Notes: a model not told the origin generated them from the letters alone. DNA of 64,000 nt from Azadirachta indica (GCA_022749755.1 CM040441.1:6184890-6248889); one strand, 5' to 3'; numbered from the stretch's first letter, positions 35,991-48,904 are shown. Translations and numbers: made by a program.

Positions 35991-36407
35991 AGAATTTAGA
36001 GGTTATAGGGTATTAAAAAAAATATAAAAAGGTGATGAGGTATTAGATCGAAAAGCAGGGATATCAAAAATTCTCCCATTAAAATTCTACCAACTAAAGT
36101 ATATTGATAATGCTTTATTTTTCACTACATATCCCACCTATTTGAACAAAAGGCAGATCAAGAAGTGCGTAACATACAAATAGTAGAGAAGCCACACGTT
36201 TCTCTTAAGATCCAAATTAGGTTACTGTCCATTGATTAGCACAATAGCTGTTATTATTTTATTCTCAATTACAAACCTTCAATTATTTATCGATAGAATT
36301 ATAGATTGAGAGGGATTTCTCACATATAAACCAGAGATAGGGATGGCTTAACTGATACAAATACTTGATTTGTAAATTATATCATAATTAAAGAGCTTAA
36401 ACATATA
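35991..36407. other. Downstream region of OMT
   Basis: Contains no gene. It should include the OMT 3' UTR and polyadenylation region on the minus strand, but no clear signal stands out in the AT-rich background. Confidence 0.4.
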
Positions 36408-37568
36408 TTAAGGATAAACCTCAATGAGGGATCTTAAACCTGATATGGGATTTATTTTATAGTCACTGAAACCAGCCTCTTGGAAAAGCTTAGCCCATTC
36501 TTTTTCATCTCGCTCTTTACCACTGAAAAACATCATCATGAGCATGTCAAAAAAGAGCTGGGTTTCAATGGACTCATCATCTGCATTTTGATTCTCCCTT
36601 ATCATTTCTATTATAAGCACCTTCCCTGCCTTACCGTTGCTAGTAATTGCTTCCTTACATTTCTTAAGAATCTTCACACATTCTTCATCATTCCAAACAT
36701 GTAAAATCCACTGTTTTTCACAAGTATCATACATTAACATTATTATGAATTAATATTTGAAGATTGGAAATGAAAAATTAAATACTATGTATAGTTAGTT
36801 ATATACCTTTAATAGAAGAGCATCGGCTGGAGGAATTGCCTCAAACATATCCCCTCCAATATATTTCAGATTGCCATCACCTTTCAAATCAGCAACAACA
36901 TGCGTCAGATCAAATACAATGCACTCCATTTGTGGAAACATTTTAGCAATGGCCTTGGCCATAGTTCCCGTGCCGCCACCAACATCAACCAACGTATTCA
37001 ACCTCTCAAACACATCCTTACACTTATGAATTACCATGCTTGTCACTAATCGAGTATCACTTGCCACGGCTTCGTTGAACGAACGATTAAGCTTTGGCTC
37101 ACGGCCAGCATAGTCCCAAAACGTCATTCCATGGACCGTAGCAAATGTAGTAGGATCGTCATTTTGGAACCAAGTGCTCAAATGGTGCCATGGTTCTGCC
37201 ATCATAGGATCGAGCACTGCTAACAAGAAAGGTTTTATGCTCAGGGGATTATCTTCAACAAGAAGTTGAGAAGCTCTGGTGAGAACATAGGCTTCTTCTT
37301 GGCCAATGATTTTAAGTGAAAAAAAGCCAGAGTGTAGTAGAATGCGCATGAGACGGTAGATATATTGGGACTTGGTAGGGTGAATTGGTAGTGCGGTAAG
37401 AAACTCATCGAGGGTCATTGGTTTTCCATACTTGTTGATGATATCTGGTATGCCTAACTGAATTGCACATTTTAGGGACATGGAATTGATGAAATTGTAT
37501 ATGTGATTACAAACATGGGCGTGAGCTTGAAGCAATTCACTCTCATTCTCTCTATATATCAAATTCAT
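36408..37568 (-). CDS. SAM-dependent phenolic O-methyltransferase (resveratrol/flavonoid OMT-like)
   Basis: Class II plant O-methyltransferase, which moves a methyl group from S-adenosylmethionine to a phenolic hydroxyl in the cytosol. Exons 37568-36807 and 36710-36408 join at GT/AG in phase 0 to give 354 residues, normal for the family. Residues about 10-80 form the dimerisation domain (AHVCNHIYNFINSMSLKCAI). The SAM site is LVDVGGGTGTMAKAI, followed by GGDMF and LLLKWILHVWNDEECVKIL. The WILHvWND motif holds the histidine position used as catalytic base in this family. The C-terminus ends GLRSLIEVYP, as in intact relatives. An upstream in-frame Met at 37607 lies about where transcription should start given the TATA box at 37631-37638, so I prefer 37568. 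Best family guess is the trans-resveratrol di-O-methyltransferase-like group; the actual substrate cannot be read from sequence. Confidence 0.9.
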
Positions 37569-37630
37569 GTTTAGGCAAAGTGAAATATATAACTTGATCT
37601 TTGACATAAACTCAGCCGAGAGAGGAGCTC

Positions 37631-37638
37631 TTTATATA
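37631..37638 (-). promoter_or_regulatory. TATA box of OMT
   Basis: The minus strand reads 'cttatataaag' about 65 bases before the chosen start codon. Transcription is expected near 37600-37610, giving a short leader. The same TATATAA element is kept at the left edge of array copies 2, 3 and 4. Confidence 0.65.
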
Positions 37639-40068
37639 AGGCTGGAACAATGATAGTCAATATGTCGTGATCCAAAACAGCAACAACATAAATTTAGGTT
37701 CTTTTTTTATTTAATTAATTAATAAAATGCGTGTGCTTTTATCAAATTTTGGGGCATCTATTTTTTTACAAATATCCGGGTTATCTGTCTATTTCTATAT
37801 ACTTCAGGGAGTATTTGTCAATTTCTCAAATTAAGTTAATATTAGAATGAGTCCATCAACATTTGACAGCAAGTCTAGATATCAATTATTTGAGTGGAAA
37901 TTAAACAATTCGTGGTCGCAATCATGCACATGCATAAATATTGCCATCAGAAGTCATTGTCTAGTAGGAAAGGTATGGTTAGGGAAGAATATGATTGACA
38001 ATGTAGGGTCCTAACTTATCATCATCGCATTTTACTATTGAGTTTATAATGCAATGCAATGATATATCTTGTTCACACAAGAGTCGCTTTCTCATCATAT
38101 CTATTTGGAGTTTTTTTCATCACAATTTTTATTTATTTCATTCCACTACCATTTCTTTTAGTTAACAATCTCTAACCACATGCTGCAATTAACTCTAAAA
38201 TTATCTGAAAGTTGCCTTTAGCCAGTTGCTCGAGTGGCAAAAGGTGTTGAGTCCCAATATTGATGAGACTTTTTCTGTTTTAAAATTACAAATTATATGT
38301 ATAATCTGCTAATATTATATAAAAAATTCTAAGAACTGGGAGTCTTTATCGATCAAAATCTAACATTATTAGAAAATTTATGGTGAAATCAAGTGAAATC
38401 GATCTATTGGGAGGAAATTAATCTCCATTAAATAGATGGTAAGAATTGAATCATGCATTATTGATTGTCCCCTGATTATATAAGTTCTTAAACTTTCCAT
38501 CAACATTTATATATGCATGGGAACGTTTCTTCCATATCGAAAATTATTGGTCTTTTATGTCATCATATGGATCAGTAGATAGATACATGAATTGACACAA
38601 AAGGTACTTAGTTCTTTGTATTAATTAGACTTCCATATTTATTAATTAACGGTGTCCAAGAGCTATCAACCACCATTACTTGGAAGGACCAAGATCCCCT
38701 CTAGGTCTTTTTACTCCCTAACTATTAAGGAGATGTTGACATTTGTCAATAATTGAAAAGAAAGGCTCAGATTTAATTTTAATAAAATTTAGCTATTTAC
38801 TATTTCAATCCACTAAAGTAAGAGCTATCATTATTTATCTAACCACCATCGATGATTGTTGGCTATCGCCGCCAACCATCATCGGTCGCCATTGACCGCG
38901 TATGAATGTCATCAATTTAGAAAACAATAAATATCATTTAAAACTCTTTTAAGTGCTCAATATAATAGTACTATAATTATTTCAGCTAGAGCAATCATTC
39001 GATGTAAATCTAAAAGTGAATTTTTTAGTTCTAAATAATGATAGTACCATTGTGTTGAGCACTCAAAAAGAATTTCAATGATATGTACAGTTTTCTAAAC
39101 AAATAACATTTTTCGACAATCAATTAGCGGCTGGTAGTGGTTAGGGCGGCAACCAACAGTGATTGGCGGTGGTTAGATAAATAATAACTTTTACTCTTAA
39201 CTGTAGTTGATTGAAATAATAAATAGCTAAATTTTATTAAAATTAAATGTAAGCCTTTCATTTCAATAATTGACACATGTCAACATCTTGTTGATAGCTA
39301 AGAAGGGAAGAGACTAAGAGGGGATCTTGGTCCTACCTGGAATGGTATACGTTTGTTTGTGTAAATTAAATGGAATTTCTACACATGATAAGCTTTTCAA
39401 TTTCACATTTATTATTTCAAATCATATTATTTATTGTGTAATTCTTAGAAATATTATAAAGGACTTACAAGGCCCTAAAATTTGGTTTATGCGACTAATT
39501 AGTTTAATAATTTCAAAAATATTTATTGAAATTCTAATTTATTTTAAAAGGACAATTATATCTTTACACAATAATAGTTATTTATGAAAAATAACTATTA
39601 AATTTTTAAAATTTGACAAAACATGATATATCTATGTAAAATACATTAATAAATTAAATAATAACATTATTTTGTGGCACATTAATACTTTAATAGTTAT
39701 TAACATATTATAACTTTATTTATTTTATAGATAATTAATTTTCATTTTATTATATTATATAATTTAACTCCATATAAATATATTTAATCTAGATTATAAT
39801 ATAACCATAAAATAATTTATTGTAATATATTTTATACATAAATTTTTATTTTATTAATATTCTTATTAATTAATAAAAATTCAATTACTAGTACATAATT
39901 AACACTAGATATTTAATATATTATAAAATAAGTAAATTTATATTTTACTTAAATTATATGCATAACTATTTAATTATCACTATGTTATGAAATAATAGTC
40001 ATCATTCTTAAATGTAGTTTTAATTAAGAGTTTAAAAATAATTTTATAGATAACTATAATTATATATG
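37639..40068 (-). repeat. OMT upstream array, unit 1 (native promoter region) with MITE
   Basis: This is the real OMT upstream region and the reference for the array. It starts 'ggctggaacaatgatagt' directly behind the TATA box and runs about 1.78 kb once the 648-bp MITE at 38686-39333 is removed. Its right third (39440-40068) is an AT-rich segment found again at 47585-48180 but missing from units 2-4. An 86-codon plus frame at 39327-39587 is not conserved in the other units and is not credible as a gene. Confidence 0.8.
38677..39342. mobile_element. 648-bp MITE with 9-bp target duplication (Mutator-like)
   Basis: The element 38686-39333 starts 'ggaccaagatcccctct' and ends in its inverse, 'ggggatcttggtcc'. 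The arms are long: 'gatgttgacatttgtcaat' pairs with 'attgacacatgtcaacatc', and 'taaaatttagctattta' pairs inside. Flanks are 'tacttggaa' (38677-38685) and 'tacctggaa' (39334-39342), a 9-bp duplication with one mismatch. Other array units show the empty site 'attacttggaatgg' (about 44602 and 48767), which confirms the ends. A 9-bp duplication points to the Mutator superfamily. No transposase. Confidence 0.88.
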
Positions 40069-41250
40069 TTGGAACAACGATAGTAAATATGTCATCACCG
40101 AAAATAGCAATATAATTTAACAACTCTTTATTTAATTAATATCAAACATGCGTATTTTTACTCAAACCCTAGAGGTATTTATTTTTCTCCAAACATCAGG
40201 GGTATCTGTCTATTTCTCCATGCTTCAGGGAGTACTTGTCAATCTTGTAATTTAAGTTGGTATAAGAATCAGACCATCAACATTGACTGTAAGTCTAGAT
40301 AACAGTTACTTGAGTGCAAAATATTTAGGAGCCCCAATCTTGTATATGCATATATATTGTTGTCAGAACTCGTTTGTTTTTTGTGAAAAACTTGTGGTAA
40401 AATGAAGAATATGATTGGCAACGTGGGGTTCTAACTTATGATCAACACATTTTACTGTTAAGCTTATAATGCAACGCAATGATATACTTTTTTCACACAA
40501 AAGTCACTACCTTACCATGTCTATTTGGGGATTTTCATCACATTTTTCATTTATTTCGTTCTAGTACCATTTCTTTTAGCTAACAATCCCCAACCACAAA
40601 CTACAATTAACTCCAAAATTATGTAAAAGTTACCTTTAGCCAATTGCTCTAATAGGAAAAGGGCTTAACTCCTAATATTGATAAGACATTTTCATTTTTA
40701 AAATTACAAACTACACATACAATTCACTAACATTATATAAAAAGTTCTTAGAATCAAGAGTTTAGATAGATCAAAATCTAACGCTATTAGAAAATCTGTT
40801 CAAAATTAGTTGAAATCAATCTCCTAAAGTGTTATCAGGAAATTAGTCTCCGTGAAGTAAATGGGCGGAATTGAACCATGCGCTAATCTTTATCCTCTAA
40901 TCATATAAGTTATTCAACTTTCAATCAACATTTATGTATGCATGGGTCATCACCAAAGTCGTCCAACATCTCAGTGGCATGTTCCCTTTTTAACGAAAAT
41001 TATTGCTCATTTATGTCATCATATGCATTAGCAGATAGATAAATGAATTGACACAAAAGGTAATCAGTTCTTTGCATTAATTGGACTTGTGAATTTATCA
41101 ATTTATAATAAAATACTGAATTTATATTTTACTTAAATTATATGCATAACTGTTTAATTGTTAGCATTTTATGAAAAAGTAGTCATCATTCTCATATGTA
41201 ATTTTAATTAAGAGTTTGAAAACAATTTTTGTAGATAACTATAATTATAT
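40069..41250 (-). repeat. OMT upstream array, unit 2
   Basis: Begins 'gttggaacaacgatagtaaa', preceded by the TATATAA element. It carries the same ordered landmarks as unit 1 ('aagtctagata', 'cgtggggttctaactta', 'cacaaaagtc', 'gtatgcatgggtcatcacc') up to about 41100. There it skips roughly 0.6-0.8 kb of the unit-1 right part and rejoins at 'tttatattttacttaaatta'. It contains no coding sequence. Length 1182 bases. Confidence 0.85.
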
Positions 41251-42425
41251 AGGCTGGAAAAATGATAGTAAATATGTCATCACGCAAAACAATAATATAA
41301 TTTAAGAACTCTTTTATTTAATTACTTACGAACATGTATATTTTTACCCAAACTCTAATAGCATCTATTTTTCTCAAAATATCGGGGGTATCTCCCTATT
41401 TCTCCATCCTTCAGTGAGTACTTGTCAATTTGGCAATTTAAGTTGATACAACATTCAGGCCATTAACATTGACTTCAAGTCTAGATAATAATTGCTTGAG
41501 TGGAGAATGTTTAGGGCCCCAGTTGTGTACATGCATGTGCATTGCTACCAGAAGTCATTTGATTTTTGTGGACAATTTGACGTAAAAGGAAATATATGAT
41601 TGGCAATGTGGGGTCCTAACTTATCATTATCACATTTTACTGTTAAGCTTATAATGCAATGCAATAATACATCTCATTCACACAAGAATTGCTACCTTAT
41701 CATGTCTATTTGGAGTTTTTTTTATCACATTTTTCATTTATTTCATTGTAGTATCACTTCTTTTAGCTAATAAACTCCAACCATGCACTACAATTAACTC
41801 CAAAATTATTTAAAAGTTGGCTTTAGCCAAATGCTTTAGTGGGAATAGGGCTTAACTCCCAATATTGATGAGACATTTTTTTTGCAAAATTACAAATTAT
41901 ACATACAATTCACTAATATTATATAAAAAATTCTAAGGATCAAGAGTCTAAATAGATCAAAATCTAACGCTACCAGAAAATTTGTATCAAAATTAGTTGA
42001 AATCAATCTCCTAAAGTGTTATCAGGAAATTAGTCTCCGTGAAGTAAAGGGGCGAGCTAATCTTTATCCTCTAATCATATAAGTTATTCAACTTTTGATC
42101 AACATTTATGTATGCATGGGTCATCACCAAAGTCATCCAACATCTCAATGGCATGTTCCCTTTTTAACGAAAATTATTGCTCATTTATGTCATCATATGG
42201 ATTAGCAGATAGATACATGAATTCACACAAAAGGTAATTAGTTCTTTGCATTAATTGGACTTATGAATTTATCAATTTATAATAAAATACTGAATTTATA
42301 TTTTTCTTAAATTATATGCATAACTGTTTAATTGTTAGCATTTTATGAAAAAGTAGTTATCATTCTCATATGTAATTTTAATTAAGAGTTTGAAAACAAT
42401 TTTTGTAGATAACTATAATTATATA
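41251..42425 (-). repeat. OMT upstream array, unit 3
   Basis: Begins 'ggctggaaaaatgatagt'. It is nearly identical by eye to unit 4 over its whole 1175 bases and to the right half of unit 2, including the same internal deletion junction near 42275-42290. This indicates recent tandem duplication. Confidence 0.88.
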
Positions 42426-43593
42426 GGCTGGAAAAATGATAGTAAATATGTCATCACGCAAAAGAATAATATAATTTAAGAACTCTTTTATTTAATTACT
42501 TACGAACATGCATATTTTTACCCAAACTCTAATAGCATCTATTTTTCTCAAAATATCGGGGGTATCTCCCTATTTCTCCATCCTTCAGTGAGTACTTGTC
42601 AATTTGGCAATTTAAGTTGATACAACATTCAGGCCATCAACATTGACTTCAAGTCTAGATAATAGTTGCTTGAGTGGAGAATGTTTAGGGCCCCAGTTGT
42701 GTACATGCATGTGCATTGCTACCAGTAGTCATTTGATTTTTGTGGACAATTTGACGTAAAAGGAAATATATGAGTGGCAATGTGGGGTCCTAACTTATCA
42801 TTATCACATTTTACTGTTAAGCTTATAATGCAATGCAATAATATATCTCATTCACACAAGAATTGCTACCTTATCATGTCTATTTGGAGGTTTTTGATCA
42901 CATTTTTTATTTATTTCATTGTAGTATCACTTCTTTTAGCTAATAAACTCCAACCATGCACTATAATTAACTCCAAAATTATTTAAAAGTTGCCTTTAGC
43001 CAAATGCTTTAGTGGGAATAGGGCTTAACTCCCAATATTGATGAGACGTTTTTTTTTGCAAAATTACAAATTATACATATAATTCACTAATATTATATCA
43101 AAAATTCTAAAGATCAAGAGTCTAGATAAATCAAAATCTAACGCTGCCAGAAGATCTGTATCAAAATTAGTTGAAATCAATCTCCTAAAGTGTTCTCAGG
43201 AAATTAGTCTTCGTGAAGTAAATGGGCGGAATTGAACCATGCGCTAATCTTTATCCTCTAATCATATAAGTTATTCAACTTTTGATCAACATTTATGTAT
43301 ACATGGGTCATCACCAAAGTCACCCAACAGCTTAGTAGCACGTTCCTTTTTTAAGGAAAATTATTGCTCATTTATGTCATCATATGGATTAGCAGATAGA
43401 TACATGAATTGATGCAAAAGGTAATTAGTTCTTTGCATTAATTGGACTTATAAAATAACTAAATTTATATTTTACTTAAATTAATGTATAACTATTTAAT
43501 TATCAGTATGTTATGAAATAATAGTCATCATTCTTATATGTAGTTTTAGTTAAGAGTTTAAAAATAATTTTTATAGATAACTATAATATATAG
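42426..43593 (-). repeat. OMT upstream array, unit 4
   Basis: Same start as unit 3 ('ggctggaaaaatgatagt') and only scattered single-base differences from it until about 43300, after which it diverges. Length 1168 bases. A 70-codon plus frame at 42774-42986 is interrupted in unit 3 and is not a gene. Confidence 0.88.
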
Positions 43594-44730
43594 GTTGGAA
43601 CGATGATAGTAAATATGTCATCACTGAAAACAACAATATAATTTAAGAACTCTTTTGTTTCATTAATTGCAAACATGCATATGTTTACCGAACCTCTAGG
43701 GATATCTATTTTTCTCCAAACGTCTACAGTATCTATCTATTTTTGCATACTCCAGGGAATACTTATCAATTTTCTAATTTAAGTTGATACAAGAATCAGA
43801 CTATCAACATTGATTGGCAACGTGGGGTCTTAACTTAATCCTGTACATGCATATATATTACCGTCAGAAGTTTTTTTTTTTTTTTTGTGGAAAACTTATG
43901 GTAAAAGGAAAAATATGATTGGCAACGTGGGGTCTTAACTTATCATCATCACATTTTATCTCATTCACACAAGAGTCACTTCCTTATTATGTCTATTTGG
44001 TGTTTTTTCATCACATTTTTCATTTATTTCATTCTAGTGCCACTTCTTTTAACTAAAAATCTACAACCCTACTCTGCCATTAACTCCAAAATTATGTAAA
44101 TGTTGCCTTTTGCCAATTGTTCTAACGGGAAAAGGGCTTGAGTCCCAATATTGATGAGGCATTTTCTTTTTTAAAATCACAAATTACACATACAATTTAC
44201 TAATATTACATAAAAAAATTCTAAGAATCAAGAGTCTAAATCGATCAAAATCTAACATAGCTAGAAAAACTATACCAAAATCAGATGAAATCAATCTCCA
44301 CAAATTGTTAAGAGGAAATTACTCTCCGTTAAGTAGAAGGGAGGAATTAAATGATGCACTAATATTTATCCTCTAATTATATAAGTTATTAAATTTTTTA
44401 TCAACATCTATGTATGCATAGGTTGTCAGCAAAGCCGTCCACCAACTCAGTGGCAAGTTCCTTTTTTAAGGAAAAGTATTGCTCATTTATGTCATCATAT
44501 AAATCAGCAATAGATATATAATTGACACAAAAGTAATTAGTTCTTTGTATTAATTGGACTTGTAAATTTATTAACGGTGTCCAAGAGCTATTAAGCACAA
44601 TTACTTGGAATGGAATATATTTCAAATTTCTATACATTCGTCTATGAAAATTAAATGTGATTTCTACACGTGATAAATTTTCAATTTTACATTTATTATT
44701 TCAAATCATATTTTTTATTGCATATAATTC

Positions 44731-47579
44731 TTTGAAGGAATAATGATAAATATCCCCATGTTAACCTTAAGGCTTATAACCTATTATTTTGATAATAATA
44801 AACATTAATATTCTTACTAACCACATTCTTCTTGTAGCATTTATTGTTACACTTCTAGCATGAAGAATTGGATTACAATTGTGAAGATACAACAAACATC
44901 CAAAATGAAAGCATTCATGGAGAGCAACATTGGAATCCCCAAGAGCAATTTGAAGAGAAGATTTGAAGAATTGAAGACACACACATTAGGTGATATTTTA
45001 TTTTGTAATCTTTCTTAGAAATTGAATGTTGATTTGCAATTAAAAGTTCAAATTCATTTTTCATCAAAACAAATAATTTTTAAATCTTTTTAAAAATCCA
45101 TATGGTTATATCATTTCAAGTGAATATTTTGAATATGTGAAAAATAGTCCTTTTTTATTGGCCAAACTAAATGTTTTTGAAACTTGAAAGTCGGATCAAA
45201 ATGCAAGTTTTTCAAACCTTGAAGATGGACCAAATGTAAAATTTTTTAAACTGCCAGAAAACCAATTCAGAAAAACTTAGTCTAGTAGAACTAGTTCAGA
45301 CTGATTTGGTCAATCGAACTAGACCCATCGGTCCATCGAACCAATGGCAGAATGTAGGTTTTTCGGTTCGTTGACCTAACCAAACCACTTAGTCGACCAA
45401 ATTGAATAGAATGGTCAACTGATCCTTACAGATCGATCAATCAATTTTTTGGGTTTTTATTTTAAGATTTCTGACTTTCATTTGGTCGACGAAACAGGCT
45501 TCTTTGGTCGATCGACCATGCACGAAAATTTGAATTCTTAACCCCCTAATGATTGGTAATGGCTAGTTTCTCAAATTTTATTATAAATACTAGTCTAAAC
45601 TTACTTGAAACAAGTTTTACACAATTAAAAAATTTTGTTACATATTTTAGATGTGCAATATAAAGAATTTAAGCTTTCATTTGCAAATCAAATATCCAAT
45701 TCATACACACTCTAATTTTTCATTTGTATTATTTTTTGAAAAAGAGTGTTTGCATTTTTTTTGATAAGATTTTTTTATCAAGGTTATTTCTTTATAATTA
45801 TTGTGATGTTGATGTGAGGGAAGCACATTTAGGGTAAGCTTTAAGTGACACCCATAAGGCACTTTGTTTGTAAAGGTTGAAGAGGCACCTGATCAAGTCC
45901 TTTTGGTGTATGATTTGAGTGGCACCCAAAAGTCTATTTGAAGTTGTAATTAATTGCCTTTGAATTTGAAGGCACAACTAGTGGAATCCTTAAGCGGGTG
46001 ACCTTAGAGGCGTGGAAATAGGCCGAAGGTTTGTCGAACCATGTAAAAATCAATGTTGTCTTTCTTAACTCTATCACTCACTTGATTTATATGCTTATTA
46101 TTGTTATACACACACTTGAGCTTGAATTGTAATAATTTATATATTAATTATTGAGTTATTTGTTGAAGTTATTGTATTGTACTTACAAAAGAATTCAAAT
46201 TTCTTGTATTAGGTGTTGGGTTTGCTTTAAAATTGTGAAATCTTTGAAAACCCAATTCACCCCCAACCCCCCTCTCGAGTTGCCTAGCTAGAATTGCACT
46301 CCTGACATTTGGACTAATAGGCAAATACCCTCCTAATGTTTAAAAATAGGCAAATACTCTATTAACGTTTGGGCAAAAAAGTAGATATCACCCCTAACTT
46401 TTCTTTCTGTTAGTTAATTAGTCAGTTTATTATCATTTATATTTCTAGCCTTTTATAAAATAATAATATAATATTTTTTTAATTATAATAATTGAGTCCC
46501 TAGCTAATTTTTTTTAACAACATAGTTTTTTTAATTATAATAATTTAGTTCCTATTTTACTATTTTTCATAATATATCTAAGACTAAATAAATTTTTTAG
46601 TTTGTTATTTCAATAAAAATTTAGAATAGAAAATACTATTCTTAAAAAGTTTAAACAATGAATTAGATTAAACTCATATACTAAAATATTATAAATATTT
46701 TTTAGCTATAAATTTGATATTTAATTATTAAGAAAAATTTTGAAACATATTTTAATATTTTACTCTTATATATAATATTTTTATTTAAATGGTTATATTA
46801 AATTCATTATATTTTTTAAGAAAAATTATGAAAATATAAATAACAAATTATGAAAAAAGAACACTTAGTGTCATATTTTAATAAAATTAGTAATTAAATA
46901 TATTTTGTATTCTTATTACCCAATATAATGTAATTACTTAAAAAATTTTGATTATTTTTATTTTGTAATATATATATATATATCTATAATATAAATCATG
47001 TATTTATTTTTTATATTTTTTTATTTATACTTTTATAATTTTTTAAATAAATATATTATTTATAAAAATAAAATGTTAAAAAATATTTCAATTAAAGATT
47101 TTTAATAATTAGACATCAAATTATTACTAAAAAAAATAAAAGAAGAGGGTTATAAACATTTTAGCATATGAGTTTCATTTAATCCATTGTTTGAATTTTT
47201 TAATAATTATATATTTTTAATTTTTTTATTGAAATAATAAACTAAAATAATTTATTTAGTCCTTAATAAATTGTAAAAAGTATGAAAATAGGGAATAAAT
47301 TGTTATAGTTAAAAGAAATATATTGTTAAAAATATTAAAATAGGAATCAAAATATTATAATTAAATTAAATATATATTATGTTGTTATTTTAAAAAATTT
47401 AGGGATGCAAATGATAATAAGTTAATAAGTCAACTAGCAGAAATAAAAGTCAAAGGAGATATTTGTCTATTTACCCAAATAACATTGAATATTTGCCTTT
47501 TACCAAATGCAAAGGGAGTAGTTGTCTATTATGCCAAGCATTAAGGGGGAGCATTTATCATAATCCCATATTAGAAAGA
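44731..47579. mobile_element. Foldback TIR element carrying a nested solo LTR
   Basis: The left end (44740, 'ataatgataaatatcccc') is inverse to the right end (47570, 'gggagcatttatcataat'). After the solo LTR is removed, the arms continue. 'ggactaataggcaaatac' (46311) pairs with sequence near 47530, and 'gttagttaattagtca' (46410) pairs with 'agttaataagtcaactag' (47422). 'ctaagactaaataaattt' (46570) pairs with 'aatttatttagtcctta' (47247). Arms reach about 300-600 bases. Flanks 'tttgaagga' (44731-44739) and 'ttagaaaga' (47571-47579) resemble a decayed 9-bp duplication. The empty site is visible in unit 1 near 39448. Confidence 0.75.
44759..46307 (+). mobile_element. Solo LTR, 1.55 kb (copia/SIRE-like)
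   Basis: Starts TG ('tgttaaccttaaggctta', then 'attttgataataataaa') and ends CA ('aattgcactcctgaca'). Just before the end is 'acccaattcacccccaaccc', and about 46000 is 'aggccgaaggtttgtcgaacc'; both are typical of the 3' part of long plant copia LTRs. A TATA-like 'attataaatac' lies near 45580. No internal retroelement genes are present, hence a solo LTR. It interrupts the left arm of the surrounding foldback element. I see no matching 5-bp target duplication. Minus frames within it are not genes. Confidence 0.65.
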
Positions 47580-48180
47580 TCACAAAGGACTTATAAATCC
47601 TAAAATTTGGTCTATGGGACTTACAAGTCCTACAATTTCAAAAATATAAATAAAAGTCTTACTTTAATTTTAAAGAACAAGTATACCCCTACAAAATAAT
47701 AGTTATTTATGAAAAAATAACTATTAAACTTTTAAAATTTGACAAAATATAATATATTTATTTAAAATATATTAATAAAATAAATAATAATATTATTTTT
47801 TTTGGCACATTAATATATTATAACTTTTTTAACTTTATAGCTAATAAAATTTTATTTTTATTATATTATATAATTTTTAACTATATATAAATATATTTAA
47901 TTTAGATTATAATATAACCATAAAATATTTTATCGTAATATATTTTATTTATAAATTTATATTTTATTAATAATCTTATTAGTTAGTAAAAATTTAATTT
48001 CTAGTACATAATTAACACTAGTTATTAATATATTGTAAAATAACTAAATTTATATTTTACTTATATTATATGCATAACTATTTAATTATCAATATGTTAT
48101 GAAATAATAGTCATCATTCTTATATCTAGTTTAAATTAAGAGTTTAAAAATAATTTTTATAGATAATTGCAATTAAATAA

Positions 48181-48904
48181 GTTGGAACAGCAATAGCAAA
48201 TATGCCATCACCCAAAACAATAACGATTGCTATTTAACAATCTCCAACCGCACGCTACAATTAGCGCCAAAATTATCTAAAAGTTGGTTTTAGTCAATTG
48301 CTCGAGTGGGAAGAAAGCTTGAGTCGCTATATTGGTAATGCCTTTTTTTTATTTGAAATTACAAATTACACGTTCTATCTATTAATATTATATCAAAAAT
48401 TTGAAGAATCGAGAGTCTTGATAGATCAAAATACAATGCTATCTGAAAATCTGCACCAAAATTGGGTGAAATCAGTCTCCATAAAATTGTTGAGAGGAAA
48501 TTAGTTTCCATTAAGTAGATGGGAGCAATTGAATCATGCACTAAGTTATTAAATTTTCAATCAACATTTATATATGCATGGGGTCATCATCAAAGGCCTC
48601 CACCAGCTCAACGGGACTTTTTTTTTTTAAAGAAAAATTATTGTTTATTTATGTCATCATATGAATCAACAAATAGATACATGAATTGACACAAAAGGTG
48701 ATTAGTTTTTTGTATTTATTGGACTTCTATATTTATTAATAATGTCCAAGAGCTATCAGCCACAATTACTTGGAATGGTATATATTTCAAGTTTCTATAC
48801 ATTTGTATATGTAAATTAAATGCAATTTCTACATGTGACAAACTGTTCAATTTTACATTTATTATTTGAAATCATATTATTTATTACATATAATTCTTAA
48901 AAGG
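48181..48904 (-). repeat. OMT upstream array, unit 6 (truncated)
   Basis: Begins 'gttggaacagcaatagcaaa' without the TATA element. It lacks about 0.5 kb of the middle and continues from 'taacaatctccaaccgcac' through 'atatatgcatggggtcatc' and the empty MITE site to 'ataattcttaaaagga' at 48904. There it runs into sequence resembling the left end of the foldback element of unit 5 ('atatttatagatatctct'). Confidence 0.75.

Larger units (their letters stand above)
43594..48180 (-). repeat. OMT upstream array, unit 5, interrupted by nested elements
   Basis: Unit 5 begins 'ggttggaacgatgatagt' and runs to about 44730. It is split by the foldback element at 44740-47570 and resumes at about 47571-48180 with the AT-rich right third seen in unit 1 ('acaaaggacttataaatcc' against 'ataaaggacttacaaggcc' at 39458). 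Without the insert it is about 1.75 kb, like unit 1. It also has a partial internal duplication of 'gattggcaacgtggggtctt' (43812 and 43918). Confidence 0.8.

Noticed and set aside
38215..38460. tRNA-like A box ('ttgctcgagtggcaaaa') and a B-box-like 'gaattgaatcat', suggesting a SINE in the OMT upstream units
   Set aside because: The boxes are over 200 bases apart, the B box is poor, and the segment occurs only as part of the larger promoter unit.
44401..44637. 78-codon minus frame in array unit 5
   Set aside because: The equivalent sequence in units 2, 3 and 4 is interrupted or shifted, so the frame is not conserved.
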